DNA of 49,161 bases. It comes from Bacteroidia bacterium (GTDB lineage Bacteria > Bacteroidota > Bacteroidia > Bacteroidales > VadinHA17). The translations under genes were made by a program, and so were the position numbers. The notes under the pieces are model-generated. The model was not told where the DNA came from and did not search any database. It worked only from the letters and a program-made list of their open reading frames with translations. This document shows, piece by piece, positions 8,634-18,600 of the stretch (within the stretch, counting starts at the first letter, position 1; the number at the start of each line of letters is the position of its first letter). The stretch is taken from the NCBI GenBank assembly GCA_026391555.1, contig JAPLEB010000030.1:1-49161 (forward strand), given 5' to 3'.

Positions 8634-8704
8634 TTCATTTAATACAGACATTTATAATGAAATGATTTGTTTCCTGAATAATTTTTTTATAAATAATTAT
8701 GTTT

Positions 8705-8739
8705 TTAGTTGCATAACTAAATTATTCGTTGTATATTTG
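8705..8739 (+). promoter_or_regulatory. Operator-promoter copy 3, upstream of the 8800 gene
   Basis: TTAGTTGCATAACTAA at 8705-8720, TTG 8709-8711, 20 bases, TATATTTG 8732-8739. The inverted repeat, -33 position and spacing are identical to copies 1 and 2; the leader is almost identical to copy 2. Confidence 0.8.
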
Positions 8740-8799
8740 GTATAAAATATCAGAAAAGATTTTTACACTTTCGAATAAATAATATTAAACCGAATTATC

Positions 8800-9297
8800 A
8801 TGAAAACAAAAAAAACTACCATCGTATCGGCAAGTCTTAAAATATTATTGGTACTGCCGGTCATTGCAGCTGTAATTTTTGCTTTTTCTTCCTGCAATCA
8901 AAACAAAAATTCAAAGGCAACATTTAATGAGATTGCTCCTCCTCCTCCTCCACCACCTCCTGCTGCCCCACTATCAGATTCGGTTTATACTGTAGTCGAT
9001 GAACTAGCACAGTTTCAGGATGGTGATCAGGGTTTGATGAAATACATTGCCGAAAATACTGTATACCCAGACGAGGCTAAAAAGAAAAATATTACCGGAA
9101 AGGTGATTGTAAAGTTTGTAGTTGAGAAAGATGGTTCAGTATCACGGGTCGAAATAATTAAAGGTGTAAATTCTTTACTTGATGCAGAAGCAGTCAGAGT
9201 CGTTAACTCCTTGCCCAAATTTGAAAAACCTGCAAAACAGGGTGGAATTCCTGTTTCAGTGCAATACATGCTACCGATCACGTTTTCACTAAAATAG
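8800..9297 (+). CDS. Lipoprotein with one TonB C-terminal domain
   Basis: A 165-residue paralog. The N-terminal block (MKTKKTTIVSASLKILLVLP) is again the counterpart of the M56 sensor's post-peptidase segment, ending at a lipobox with cysteine 32 (AFSSC). A run of prolines near residues 49-56 links to one TonB domain (about 68-165, LAQFQDGDQGLMKYIAENT to MLPITFSLK). It has its own operator-promoter and is the last gene of the island, closed by hairpins at 9300-9322 and 9340-9367. The duplicated promoter plus gene suggests a segmental copy of the triple-TonB gene's 5' region. Confidence 0.85.
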   Translation: MKTKKTTIVSASLKILLVLPVIAAVIFAFSSCNQNKNSKATFNEIAPPPPPPPPAAPLSDSVYTVVDELAQFQDGDQGLMKYIAENTVYPDEAKKKNITGKVIVKFVVEKDGSVSRVEIIKGVNSLLDAEAVRVVNSLPKFEKPAKQGGIPVSVQYMLPITFSLK

Positions 9298-9299
9298 CA

Positions 9300-9322
9300 G
9301 AGACAAGGCTGAAACCTGTCTC
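9300..9322 (+). terminator. Hairpin after the BlaI/TonB island
   Basis: GAGACA (9300-9305) pairs with TGTCTC (9317-9322) across an 11-base loop, directly after the stop codon of the last TonB gene. There is no strong T tract; the real terminator is probably the next hairpin. Confidence 0.45.
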
Positions 9323-9339
9323 TATATTTCCCTTAAAAG

Positions 9340-9367
9340 CTGACCCAACTCCCCGGGTCAGTTTTTT
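9340..9367 (+). terminator. Rho-independent terminator of the BlaI/TonB island
   Basis: Stem CTGACCC (9340-9346) with GGGTCAG (9355-9361), 8-base loop, followed by six T (9362-9367). It separates the island from the next gene. Confidence 0.9.
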
Positions 9368-9390
9368 ATTTTATTTTAATTCAAATTAAG

Positions 9391-9398
9391 TAAATTTG
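9391..9398 (+). promoter_or_regulatory. -7 box TAAATTTG for the acyl-CoA reductase gene
   Basis: The sequence matches TAnnTTTG and would place the transcription start near 9405, a few bases before the two candidate ATGs (9411 and 9420). No clear TTTG is found 19-21 bases upstream. Confidence 0.5.
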
Positions 9399-9419
9399 CA
9401 CGCTGCAATTATGCAAATC

Positions 9420-10448
9420 ATGAAACTTGAAGAAAGAATAAAATCATTTGCTGTTTTCGGGGAGATACTGCAACATACATTAAATGGCAGGTCTGGAAGC
9501 TACTCAGATCAACTTAATAACCTGATTGACAACCAATATAAGCTCAATCCATGGTTCACACCTGGAAACGTGAGAACTGCAGTAAAAGCCATTGCCGATG
9601 AACTTACTGTAGAAAATCTGATTAAATGGACCAGTGTTTACCCTGAACTTAAAGAGCATTTAAATCCTGTTAGGGTAGGTGTAATAATGGCAGGCAACCT
9701 ACCTCTCGTAGGTTTTCATGATTTTCTTTCTGTCCTGATCAGCGGAAATAATCTCATTGCAAAAACAAGCTCGAAAGACTCTGAACTTCTCATACATGTA
9801 AGTAATATTCTTTGTGAAATCAATCCTGGATTTAAGAACAGAATAGAGTTTACTGACAAAACGATTAAAGGTTTTGATGTTGTAATTGCCACAGGCAGCA
9901 ACAACAGCTCAAGATACTTCGAGTACTATTTCGGAAAATATCCTAACATAATCAGGAAGAACAGAAATAGTATTGCAATACTTGAAGGCGATGAATCTGA
10001 AGCTGATATTGAAGCTTTAGGATCAGACATATTTTCATATTTCGGACTTGGCTGCAGGAATGTTTCTAAAATATATCTTCCAGATGGATACGATTTTTCA
10101 GTGCTTGACAAGTGCTGGAAATCGTTTTCAGGTTGTATAAATCATCAGAAGTATGCAAACAACTACGATTTCAATAAGGCTGTTTACCTCGTTAATAAAG
10201 AAACTTTTTATGATACCGGTTACCTGTTGTTGAAACAAGAGACAGGATTGTCATCTCCGGTTTCTGTACTCAATTATGAATATTATGATTCGCAAACTGC
10301 TTTAAAGCAGCAAACAAAACTGCTAAAAGAAAAAATTCAGTGTGTAGTTGGCAAAAACACCATTCCATTTGGCAAAGCCCAGTCGCCACATCTGTGGGAT
10401 TATGCTGACGGGATTGATACGATAGGATTTCTTCTTAAAAAAAAATAG
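9420..10448 (+). CDS. Acyl-CoA reductase, LuxC-like
   Basis: About 342 residues of the LuxC-type acyl-CoA reductase family in the aldehyde-dehydrogenase superfamily, which reduces acyl-thioesters to aldehydes with NADPH. The likely active-site cysteine is C212 in YFGLGCRNVSKIYLP. A central segment (VGVIMAGNLPLVGFHDFLSV) is the family's nucleotide-binding entry. I chose ATG 9420 (MKLEERIKSF) because relatives start there; ATG 9411 would add three residues. The gene stands alone after the terminator at 9340. Other Bacteroidota carry this gene with no luciferase genes, so bioluminescence is not implied; the true substrate is unknown. Confidence 0.85.
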   Translation: MKLEERIKSFAVFGEILQHTLNGRSGSYSDQLNNLIDNQYKLNPWFTPGNVRTAVKAIADELTVENLIKWTSVYPELKEHLNPVRVGVIMAGNLPLVGFHDFLSVLISGNNLIAKTSSKDSELLIHVSNILCEINPGFKNRIEFTDKTIKGFDVVIATGSNNSSRYFEYYFGKYPNIIRKNRNSIAILEGDESEADIEALGSDIFSYFGLGCRNVSKIYLPDGYDFSVLDKCWKSFSGCINHQKYANNYDFNKAVYLVNKETFYDTGYLLLKQETGLSSPVSVLNYEYYDSQTALKQQTKLLKEKIQCVVGKNTIPFGKAQSPHLWDYADGIDTIGFLLKKK

Positions 10449-10504
10449 CCGGAATATTGTAAACTAAAAAATATTATATTGCACCCATCGAATTAATCAA
10501 TGTT

Positions 10505-10959
10505 ATGGTTTATAAATTTGTAGTGTTATCAGATGAAGATGAGTCATTTGTGAGGGAATTTGAATTCTTTGATTCCCATACATTAATGGATTTTCACAAC
10601 CTTATTCAGGATGAACTGGAGTTTGACAAGTCCCAAATGGCTTCATTTTTTTTGGCAACAGACAATTGGGAGAAGGAGGAAGAATTTACTCTTTTTGATA
10701 TGGGTACCGGTTCTTCAACGATGGAGGTAGCTGTTCTGGAAGATATTATTTTCCGTAAAAACCAGAAATTACTTTACGTTTTCGACTTTTTTAATGAGTT
10801 TTCGGTGGAAGCTCACGCAAGCTTTATAACAATATTGTTGTTTCCGAAGATGAGGATGAGGATGAACCTGAAGTTGATGATCTCTTCCTTAATGGTGATG
10901 ATGAAGAAACCCTGCCCGATTTCGAAAACACAGATAACCTGAACGAGGAGGAAGAATAG
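10505..10959 (+). pseudogene. Small acidic-tailed protein of the pRiA4b ORF-3-like family, frameshifted
   Basis: The first 98 or so codons read as the Bacteroidota form of this family (MVYKFVVLSDEDESFVREFE, then DKSQMASFFLATDNWEKEEE and QKLLYVFDFF). At a T4 run (10799-10802) the frame is lost: the frame in register ends at 10942 in a methionine-rich tail, while the +2 frame from about 10801 gives a normal acidic tail (RKLYNNIVVSEDEDEDEPEV and onward) ending in TAG at 10957. One extra T would restore a single frame. The family is common just upstream of miaA in relatives as far as I recall; its function is unknown. Sequencing error is as likely as true decay. Confidence 0.7.
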
Positions 10960-10981
10960 AAGTCCTCAGGATCATATTACA

Positions 10982-11905
10982 ATGAAAAATATTTTGATAG
11001 TTCTGCTTGGTCCGACCGGGGTCGGCAAAACTGACATTTCGGTAGATTTAGCTGCCCGGCTTAACTGTGAAATAATTTCGGCTGACTCCCGGCAGTTCTT
11101 CAGGGAAATGAGGATCGGGACGGCAGTTCCGACTGATCATCAACTTAATACAATAAAGCATCACTTTTTAAGATTTTTGTCGGTAGAAGATTACTACAGC
11201 GCCAGCCTTTTCGAAAGAGATGTTCTTAATCTTCTTCCCAGTCTCTTCAGAAGGAATAATATTGCTTTAATGTCAGGTGGTTCAGGAATGTATATCGATG
11301 CTGTTTGCAACGGCATTGATGATATCCCTGATGTTGATCCTGTTATAAGGGAGAAATACATTTTTAGATATAAAGAGGAAGGAATTGAAGGTTTGAGAGA
11401 AGCGCTTAAACTACTCGATCCTGAACACTATGTAAAAGTTGATCTCAAAAATCACAAACGTATAATGAGAGCTCTTGAGATATGTGAGACTACAGGAAAG
11501 CCATATTCGTACTTCCTTAAAAATCAAAAAAAGGAAAGAGATTTCGGGATTATTAAAATAGGATTGGAAAGAAACAGGGATGATCTTTATAACAGAATCA
11601 ATTTCAGGGTTGATGATATGGTTAAAATGGGTCTTGAGGAAGAGGCAAGCCTTCTCATAAAATTCAGGAATCTGAATGCACTGAACAGCGTGGGGTACAG
11701 AGAGTTTTTTGATTTTTTTGATGGAAAAATCTCAAGGGAAAAAGCTATTGAACTCATAAAACGGAACAGTCGCAGGTATGCAAAACGACAAATAACATGG
11801 TGGGGTAAAGATAAGGATATTAAATGGTTTAAGCCGGAGAAGGTTCAAGATATTATACAGTTCATTGAAAAAGAAAAAAATCAGGTCAGTTTTTTTAATC
11901 TATGA
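10982..11905 (+). CDS. miaA: tRNA dimethylallyltransferase
   Basis: A 307-residue enzyme that adds the dimethylallyl group to adenosine 37 of tRNAs reading codons that begin with U. The P-loop GPTGVGKT is at residues 10-17, followed by the DSRQ motif (ISADSRQFFREMRIGTA) that binds the tRNA and substrate, and SGGSGMYIDAVCNGID, a family block. Length is normal. Its 3' end overlaps the convergent rpe gene by 25 bases (11881-11905), which leaves no room for a conventional terminator between them. Confidence 0.96.
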   Translation: MKNILIVLLGPTGVGKTDISVDLAARLNCEIISADSRQFFREMRIGTAVPTDHQLNTIKHHFLRFLSVEDYYSASLFERDVLNLLPSLFRRNNIALMSGGSGMYIDAVCNGIDDIPDVDPVIREKYIFRYKEEGIEGLREALKLLDPEHYVKVDLKNHKRIMRALEICETTGKPYSYFLKNQKKERDFGIIKIGLERNRDDLYNRINFRVDDMVKMGLEEEASLLIKFRNLNALNSVGYREFFDFFDGKISREKAIELIKRNSRRYAKRQITWWGKDKDIKWFKPEKVQDIIQFIEKEKNQVSFFNL

Positions 11906-12534
11906 ATAGTTTTTACCGGGTCGTCCGAACTGAAAACCGAATTACCTGCAACCAGAACATTAACCCCTGACTCAATAAGTTTTGCAGCATTTTTTGTATC
12001 TATACCTCCATCAACTTCAATCAATACATTGTAACCACCTGTATCAATTATATTACGGAGCTCAGTTATTTTATTATAGCTCTCCATGATAAATGATTGT
12101 CCCCCGAAACCCGGATTAACGGTCATTATTAGAACCAAGTCGATGAAGGGAAGAATATTTTTAAGAAGTGAGACAGGAGTATGAGGGTTTAATGCCACGC
12201 CTGCTTTCATTCCAAGGTTATGTATTTCTGTTACTGTTCGTTGCAAATGAATACAGGCTTCATATTGAACTGTCAGAATATTAGCCCCGGCGTCGTTGAA
12301 GCGGGTCAGATAACGGTCGGGGTCCACTATCATCAGATGCACATCAAGTGGCTTTTCTGCAACCTTTTTTATAAATTCAATAACAGGAAAACCGAAGGAT
12401 ATATTAGGGACAAAAACACCATCCATAATATCGAGGTGAAGCCAGTCGGCCTGACTTCTGTTAATCATTAATACATCCTTTTCGAGATTACCAAAATCAG
12501 CAGCTAGCAGTGACGCAGAGATAAGGTGGTCCAT
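11881..12534 (-). CDS. rpe: Ribulose-phosphate 3-epimerase
   Basis: A 217-residue TIM-barrel enzyme that interconverts ribulose 5-phosphate and xylulose 5-phosphate in the pentose phosphate pathway. Family motifs are HLDIMDGVFVPNISFG (metal-binding histidine and aspartate), DVHLMI, VNPGFGGQSFI at the phosphate site, and EVDGGID. Start ATG at 12534 gives MDHLISASLLAADFGNLEKD, the standard N-terminus. It lies 35 bases downstream of rpoD on the same strand and may be transcribed with it. Its end overlaps miaA. Confidence 0.96.
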   Translation of the reverse strand: MDHLISASLLAADFGNLEKDVLMINRSQADWLHLDIMDGVFVPNISFGFPVIEFIKKVAEKPLDVHLMIVDPDRYLTRFNDAGANILTVQYEACIHLQRTVTEIHNLGMKAGVALNPHTPVSLLKNILPFIDLVLIMTVNPGFGGQSFIMESYNKITELRNIIDTGGYNVLIEVDGGIDTKNAAKLIESGVNVLVAGNSVFSSDDPVKTIHRLKKLT

Positions 12535-12569
12535 TTAAGATTATTTTGGGCAAATATAAAAACAAATTG

Positions 12570-13433
12570 TTATCCCAGGTATGTTTTCAATATTTTGCAA
12601 CGGGTTGTAAACTGAATCCTTTTGATTGCTTTTTCCTTTATTTGCCTGACCCGTTCGCGAGTAAGGCTCAACTCCTCACCTATCTCTTCAAGAGAGTAAG
12701 GATGCTTCATGCCTAAACCGAAATGCAACTTCAGAACCTTGGATTCGCGGGGAGAAAGAGTACTTAGCGCCCTTTCTATCTCATATGCAAGAGATTCATT
12801 TATAAGATTTCTATCAGGACTTGGTGAATCGGAACTCTGCAGGACATCGTACATATTATTATCTTCTTCTGTACTTATAGGAGCATCCATGCTGACAGTA
12901 CGGCCATTTGTTTTCAGGACTTCCTTCACCTCTTCAGGTATCATTTCGAGTATTTCCGCAATCTCATGAGATAAAGGTTCCCGCTCAAATTCCTGTTCAA
13001 GCCGTGCAAAAGCCCTGTTAATCTTGTTTATTGATCCAATTTTATTAACCGGGAGCCGGACGATCCTTGCCTGTTCTGCAAGAGCCTGAAGAATTGCCTG
13101 GCGTATCCACCATACAGCATAGGAGATAAATTTAAAACCTCTTGTCTCGTCAAAACGCTGGGCTGCTTTCATCAATCCCAGGTTACCCTCATTGATCAGA
13201 TCAGGCAGGCTTATACCCTGGTTCTGATACTGTTTTGCAACCGATACAACAAAACGCAAATTGGCATTAACAAGTTTTCTCAAAGCCTCAGTCTCTCCCG
13301 ATTTTATCCTTTTGGCAAGGATAACCTCCTCATCAGGAGAAATAAGATTCACCTTCCCTATCTCCTGGAGATATTTATCCAGTGATGGGGTATCGCGATT
13401 AGTAACCTGCTTTGTTATCTTTAACTGACGCAT
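12570..13433 (-). CDS. rpoD: Primary RNA polymerase sigma factor (RpoD/SigA, Bacteroidota type)
   Basis: A 287-residue sigma-70 factor with regions 1.2, 2, 3 and 4 and no region 1.1, as is normal for the primary sigma factor of this phylum. Region 2 includes [35 protein letters not shown]; region 3 follows with IVRLPVNK; region 4.2 has the helix-turn-helix [20 protein letters not shown]. This factor reads the TTTG / TAnnTTTG promoters noted across the window. The gene is followed by rpe on the same strand. Confidence 0.95.
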   Translation of the reverse strand: MRQLKITKQVTNRDTPSLDKYLQEIGKVNLISPDEEVILAKRIKSGETEALRKLVNANLRFVVSVAKQYQNQGISLPDLINEGNLGLMKAAQRFDETRGFKFISYAVWWIRQAILQALAEQARIVRLPVNKIGSINKINRAFARLEQEFEREPLSHEIAEILEMIPEEVKEVLKTNGRTVSMDAPISTEEDNNMYDVLQSSDSPSPDRNLINESLAYEIERALSTLSPRESKVLKLHFGLGMKHPYSLEEIGEELSLTRERVRQIKEKAIKRIQFTTRCKILKTYLG

Positions 13434-13789
13434 TTAAAGGTCAGATATTAGTTTTTCAAAGAAATTTCAGACAATAGGTACAATTATAATAAAAAAATAC
13501 TATTGTACAACATATTCTCCTGAATATTTTTTGGTTAATAAATATTTTTTTAGTAACTTGCGGCGTTATTTTGCATATTGAATATCAAATTAGTAATTGA
13601 TTTGATAAAACCCCGTTACATTTTTAACATCATTTTGTGGGAAATATATTAGCAATTTTATTTAATATTGCAGCGGCTTTTGGATATGTAAAATTGTTGT
13701 AGCATAATCCAGCGGGTTCATCTTCATATCTTGACCCGCGTTTCCAAAAAAATCATTAAGATCTCTTATATTCCATTTATCATTAAAAT
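13434..13789. other. Intergenic region between rpoD and rho, with rho leader
   Basis: 356 bases with no convincing gene. The left part would hold the rpoD promoter (minus strand); I see only a weak candidate and an inverted repeat GTACAAT / ATTGTAC at 13478-13484 and 13502-13508. A near-consensus rho promoter reads TTTTG, 20 bases, TAACTTG with the -7 at about 13553-13559. That would give a leader of roughly 225 bases before rho. Within the leader, GCGGGTTCA (13712-13720) can pair with TTGACCCGC (13731-13739) through at least six base pairs. Confidence 0.5.
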
Positions 13790-15550
13790 ATGTACGACAT
13801 TCTTGAGTTAAGTAAGAAGCTGCTTCCCGAATTAAAGGATTTAGCAAAGGAGCTTAAAATCAAAAAAGCAGAATCTTTGAAAAAGCAGGATTTGATTTAC
13901 AAAATCCTTGACCAACAGGCAATTGAAGTCACTGAAATCGAAACAATCGTCAAGTCAGAAAAGGAGGGTATCAGTTCTTCGCCTGAGGATAATAACCAGG
14001 AGTTTGATTCCTCCATGAGAAGAGGAAAACGTCCGAGGACCTTAAAGCCGGTTGTAAAGCGATCAATAGAATCTGTTATGTCAGTTTCACCTGACGATCT
14101 TAAAAGACCTGAAAACAGGCCGGTCGAATGGCAGGAGCAGGTTGAAAAACAGGAAAAAGCTGATGAAAAACCAGATCTGTTTAAAAATGAAGAACCAGCA
14201 TCTGAAGAAAGAATATTCCCAAAATGGAGAACAGACCAGAAACCTGAGCCTGTTTTCGCCTCTGTAATTGACAATACCCTTCCGTTAAATAATGGAGAGG
14301 CTTCATTTGATGAAATAAAACCATCTGCAGATGTTTACTTTGGTGATAACATAGTTGAACCTCCTGTAAAGGATAATATTACCAACGTTCTCCCATTGAA
14401 AGAGGAGAAGAAGGAAAGATCATATAATTTTGAAGGTATAATATACAATACCGGTGTTCTTGAAATTATGCCCGACGGTTACGGTTTCTTAAGATCTCCC
14501 GACTACAATTATCTGAACTCTCCTGATGATATATATGTTTCACAATCACAGATAAAGCTTTTCGGTCTCAAAACCGGAGATACAATCAAGGGGTCAATTC
14601 GTCCGCCAAAAGAGGGCGAAAAATATTTTCCCCTTATTAAAGTAGACGAGATAAATGGAAGAAGCCCTGATTTTATAAGAGATCGGGTTCCTTTCGATTT
14701 TCTGACGCCGCTTTTCCCTGAAGAGAAATTCACCTTGTGCCAGCCTGGCGAAGGATCATTATCGGTAAGGGTAATAGATATGTTCACTCCTATCGGAAAA
14801 GGACAACGCGGGTTAATAGTTGCACAGCCGAAAACAGGAAAGACAATTCTTCTTCAGGAGATTGCCAATGCAATAGCTAAACATCACCCCGAGGTATATC
14901 TGATGATTTTACTCATTGATGAACGACCTGAAGAGGTTACTGATATGGCCAGAAATGTGAAGGCTGAAGTTATTGCTTCAACTTTTGATGAACCTGCTGA
15001 ACGCCATTGCCGTGTTGCTAATATTGTTCTTGAAAAGGCAAAACGCCTTGTTGAATGTGGTCACGATGTTGTTATACTCCTTGACTCAATAACAAGGCTT
15101 GCAAGAGCTTTTAATACAACGGCTCCTGCATCGGGAAAAGTATTATCTGGTGGAGTTGACTCAAATGCTCTTCATAAACCTAAGAGGTTTTTCGGTGCAG
15201 CCCGTAACATTGAAAATGGAGGATCTCTCACTATCCTCGCCACGGCTCTTACTGAGACAGGATCAAAGATGGATGATGTCATTTTCGAGGAATTCAAAGG
15301 AACAGGTAACATGGAACTCCAGCTCGATCGCAAACTTTCCAACAGAAGGATATTCCCGTCAATAGATATCCCTGCTTCAAGTACACGTAGAGAAGATCTG
15401 CTTCTGAATAAAAGCATACTTCAGAAAATATGGGTTTTACGTAATTTTCTGACCGATATGAATTCTGTTGAAGCAATGGAATTTCTTCGCGACAGGTTAC
15501 TTCAGTCCAAATCGAATGAAGAATTCCTGGTTTCGATGAATGGTGGATAA
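13790..15550 (+). CDS. rho: Transcription termination factor Rho with long N-terminal insert
   Basis: A 586-residue hexameric RNA helicase that ends transcription. The N-terminal Rho_N helical domain spans about residues 1-45 ([20 protein letters not shown]). About 45-210 is a charged, low-complexity insert rich in K, E, P and D, absent from the E. coli enzyme but common in Bacteroidota. The RNA-binding cold-shock-like domain follows ([20 protein letters not shown]), then the ATPase with P-loop QPKTGKT near 347-353, the Q-loop region and a Walker B at [16 protein letters not shown] 13790 gives a full Rho_N domain. The long leader may allow autoregulation, as Rho does in E. coli, but that is inference. 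Confidence 0.96.
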   Translation: MYDILELSKKLLPELKDLAKELKIKKAESLKKQDLIYKILDQQAIEVTEIETIVKSEKEGISSSPEDNNQEFDSSMRRGKRPRTLKPVVKRSIESVMSVSPDDLKRPENRPVEWQEQVEKQEKADEKPDLFKNEEPASEERIFPKWRTDQKPEPVFASVIDNTLPLNNGEASFDEIKPSADVYFGDNIVEPPVKDNITNVLPLKEEKKERSYNFEGIIYNTGVLEIMPDGYGFLRSPDYNYLNSPDDIYVSQSQIKLFGLKTGDTIKGSIRPPKEGEKYFPLIKVDEINGRSPDFIRDRVPFDFLTPLFPEEKFTLCQPGEGSLSVRVIDMFTPIGKGQRGLIVAQPKTGKTILLQEIANAIAKHHPEVYLMILLIDERPEEVTDMARNVKAEVIASTFDEPAERHCRVANIVLEKAKRLVECGHDVVILLDSITRLARAFNTTAPASGKVLSGGVDSNALHKPKRFFGAARNIENGGSLTILATALTETGSKMDDVIFEEFKGTGNMELQLDRKLSNRRIFPSIDIPASSTRREDLLLNKSILQKIWVLRNFLTDMNSVEAMEFLRDRLLQSKSNEEFLVSMNGG

Positions 15551-15567
15551 CGAATAGTATTTTTTTG

Positions 15568-15575
15568 TAATTTTG
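15568..15575 (+). promoter_or_regulatory. -7 box TAATTTTG for nifJ
   Basis: It matches TAnnTTTG and lies 47 bases before the nifJ ATG, so the transcription start would be near 15582. No good TTTG is present at the matching -33 distance. Confidence 0.5.
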
Positions 15576-15621
15576 CACTTTATTTTAGATACATACTTTA
15601 AAATCAAATATATAAATCACA

Positions 15622-18600
15622 ATGGGAACTAAAAAATTTATAACATGCGATGGCAATCAGGCCGCGGCGCATGTTGCATATATGTTTAGCGAGGTAGCTT
15701 GCATATATCCAATCACACCTTCATCAACAATGGCTGAATTTATTGATGAATGGGCCGCAAATGGGTTAAAAAACATCTTCGGTGAACAGGTTAAAGTTGT
15801 TGAGATGCAATCGGAAGCAGGAGCTGCCGGCGCTGTACACGGAACGCTTCAGGCCGGAGCTTTATGCACTACCTATACCTGCTCACAGGGTTTGCTCCTG
15901 ATGATCCCTAATATGTATAAGATTGCAGGAGAGCTTCTTCCCGGTGTTTTCCATGTTAGCGCTCGTGCAATAGCTGCACATGCTTTGTCAATATTCGGCG
16001 ACCATAGCGATATATATGCTACACGTCAGACCGGTTTTGCGATGCTCGCAAGTGGCAGTGTCCAGGAGATTATGGACCTCGCGGGTGTTGCCCACCTGTC
16101 TGCTATTAAATCGCGTGTTCCCTTCATGCACTTTTTTGACGGATTCCGTTCTTCACATGAAGTTCAGAAGATTGAGTATCTCGATATGGAGGACCTGAAG
16201 AAACTTATTGACCTGGATGCGCTTAAAAGATTCCGTGAAAGTGCATTGAATCCTGAGCATCCTGTTACGAGAGGTACTGCACAAAACCCAGATATTTTCT
16301 TCCAGGCAAAAGAGGCAGTGAACAAGTTCTACGAACCGATTCCTGATATCGTTAACTCCTATATGGCTGAAATAAAAAAACTTACAGGAAGAGAATACAA
16401 ACCATTTACTTATTACGGAGCCCCTGATGCCGAAAATATCATTGTTGCAATGGGTTCAATAACTGAAACGATAAAAGAGACAATTGATTACCTGAGGGAA
16501 AAGGGCGAAAAAATCGGATTAATTAGTGTTCATCTCTATCGTCCTTTTTCATCAAAATACTTTTTTGATGTGTTCCCTTCAAGTGTGAAACGAATAACAG
16601 TACTCGACAGAACAAAAGAACCGGGAGCAGAAGGAGAACCACTCTATCTTGATGTAAAAGGAATGTTCTACGACAGTAGTAAAAAACCTGTCATTCTCGG
16701 TGGGATATTTGGTCTCAGTTCAAAAGATACTACTCCTTCAATGATGATGTCAGTTTATAAGAACATGGAACTTAAGGAGCCTAAAAATCATTTCACAGTC
16801 GGAATCGTTGATGATGTAACATTCAAATCACTCCCGATCCTTCCTGAGATAAATGTTTGCTGTACCGGAACATATTCAGCTAAATTCTATGGTCTTGGTT
16901 CTGATGGAACTGTTGGTGCAAATAAAAACTCGATAAAGATTATCGGTGATTCAACTGACAAGTATTGCCAGGCTTATTTTGCATATGATTCAAAAAAATC
17001 AGGAGGTATAACAGTATCCCATCTACGTTTCGGTGACAAACCGATTCGTTCTCCCTATCTTGTAAATACACCTGATTTTGTTGCTTGCCATGTTCCTGCA
17101 TACCTGGAAAAATATGATATGCTGAAAGGGCTTTTAAGACAAGGAACTTTTCTCCTCAATTCAACATGGGATGTAGAAGAGACAAAACATCGTCTTCCCG
17201 ATTACATGAAAAAATACATGGCTGATAACAAAATCAATTTTTATACTATTAATGCCACGTTAATAGCAGAACAACTTGGCCTCGGGAACCGTACAAATAC
17301 AATCATGCAGGCAGCATTTTTCAAGGTAGCTAATGTTATCCCTTACGAAAAAGCTGTAACTGAGATGAAAATAGCAATCCACAAGTCCTATGGTAAAAAG
17401 GGAGAAGTTGTTGTAAATATGAATTATGCAGCTGTTGACAAAGGGGGTGAGGTTATAAAAATTGAAATCCCTTCCGAATGGGCTAGTATTAAAATTACGG
17501 AGAAAACCGATACTCGTGATATTCCTGCATTCGTTCGCGATGTAGTGGAACCAATAAACAGGATGAAGGGCGATGATCTTCCGGTAAGCGCGTTCAGCGG
17601 AAGAGAAGACGGTACTTTCCCTGCAGGTACCGCTGCTTATGAAAAACGCGGCATTGCTGTCTTTTCTCCTGAATGGCAACCTGGTGAATGTATCCAGTGT
17701 AACCAGTGTTCATATGTTTGTCCTCATGCTGCAATCCGCCCTTTCCTCTTAACTGATGAAGAGGTTGCCAATGCTCCGGAAGGAACTAAAGTTATTCAGG
17801 GCGTTGGAGGTGCACTAAAGGCATATAAATTTAAGATTCAGTTAAGCGTTTATGATTGCACAGGCTGCGGAAACTGCGCTGATGTTTGTCCTTCCAAAAA
17901 CAAAGCCCTCATTATGAAACCTTTCGAGACTCAACTGGGCGAGGCAGTACGCTGGACTTATATGCATGAAAAAGTAGGCTACAAAGATACAATTGCTGAC
18001 AAATTTGTAAATGTCAAGAACAGCCAGTTTGCACAACCACTATTTGAATTCTCAGGTGCATGTTCTGGTTGCGGAGAGACACCTTATATTAAAGCGGTTA
18101 CACAGCTTTTTGGTGACAGGATGATCGTTGCCAATGCAACAGGTTGCTCATCAATTTACGGAGGTTCGGTTCCTTCAACACCATATACTTATAATAAAAA
18201 TGGCTACGGTCCGGCCTGGGGCAATTCACTCTTTGAAGATAACGCGGAATACGGACTGGGTTTATCAATTGGTGTCACAAAATTAAAAGACCGTATCGCT
18301 TCGCGAATGACCGAAAGTTTGTTGAACGGATCACTGAACGGTGAAATGAAAGCTGCTTTTGAAGAATGGCTTAAAGCAAAGGATAAAGGAGAAGCATCGA
18401 AAGTTGCTTCTGAAAAAGTAGTTGCCGCCTGCAGTAAAGACAAATCAGCAGTTGCAAAAGAGATACTCAGCCTTAAACAATATCTTGTTAAGAAATCACA
18501 TTGGATTATCGGTGGAGATGGCTGGGCTTATGATATTGGATATGGTGGACTTGACCATGTTATCGCCTCAGGTGAAGATGTAAACATTCTTGTTCTCGAT

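Noticed and set aside
13478-13508. GTACAAT/ATTGTAC inverted repeat upstream of rpoD as an operator
   Set aside because: Arms of seven bases in very AT-rich sequence with an 17-base gap are weak evidence, and no promoter element is aligned with it.
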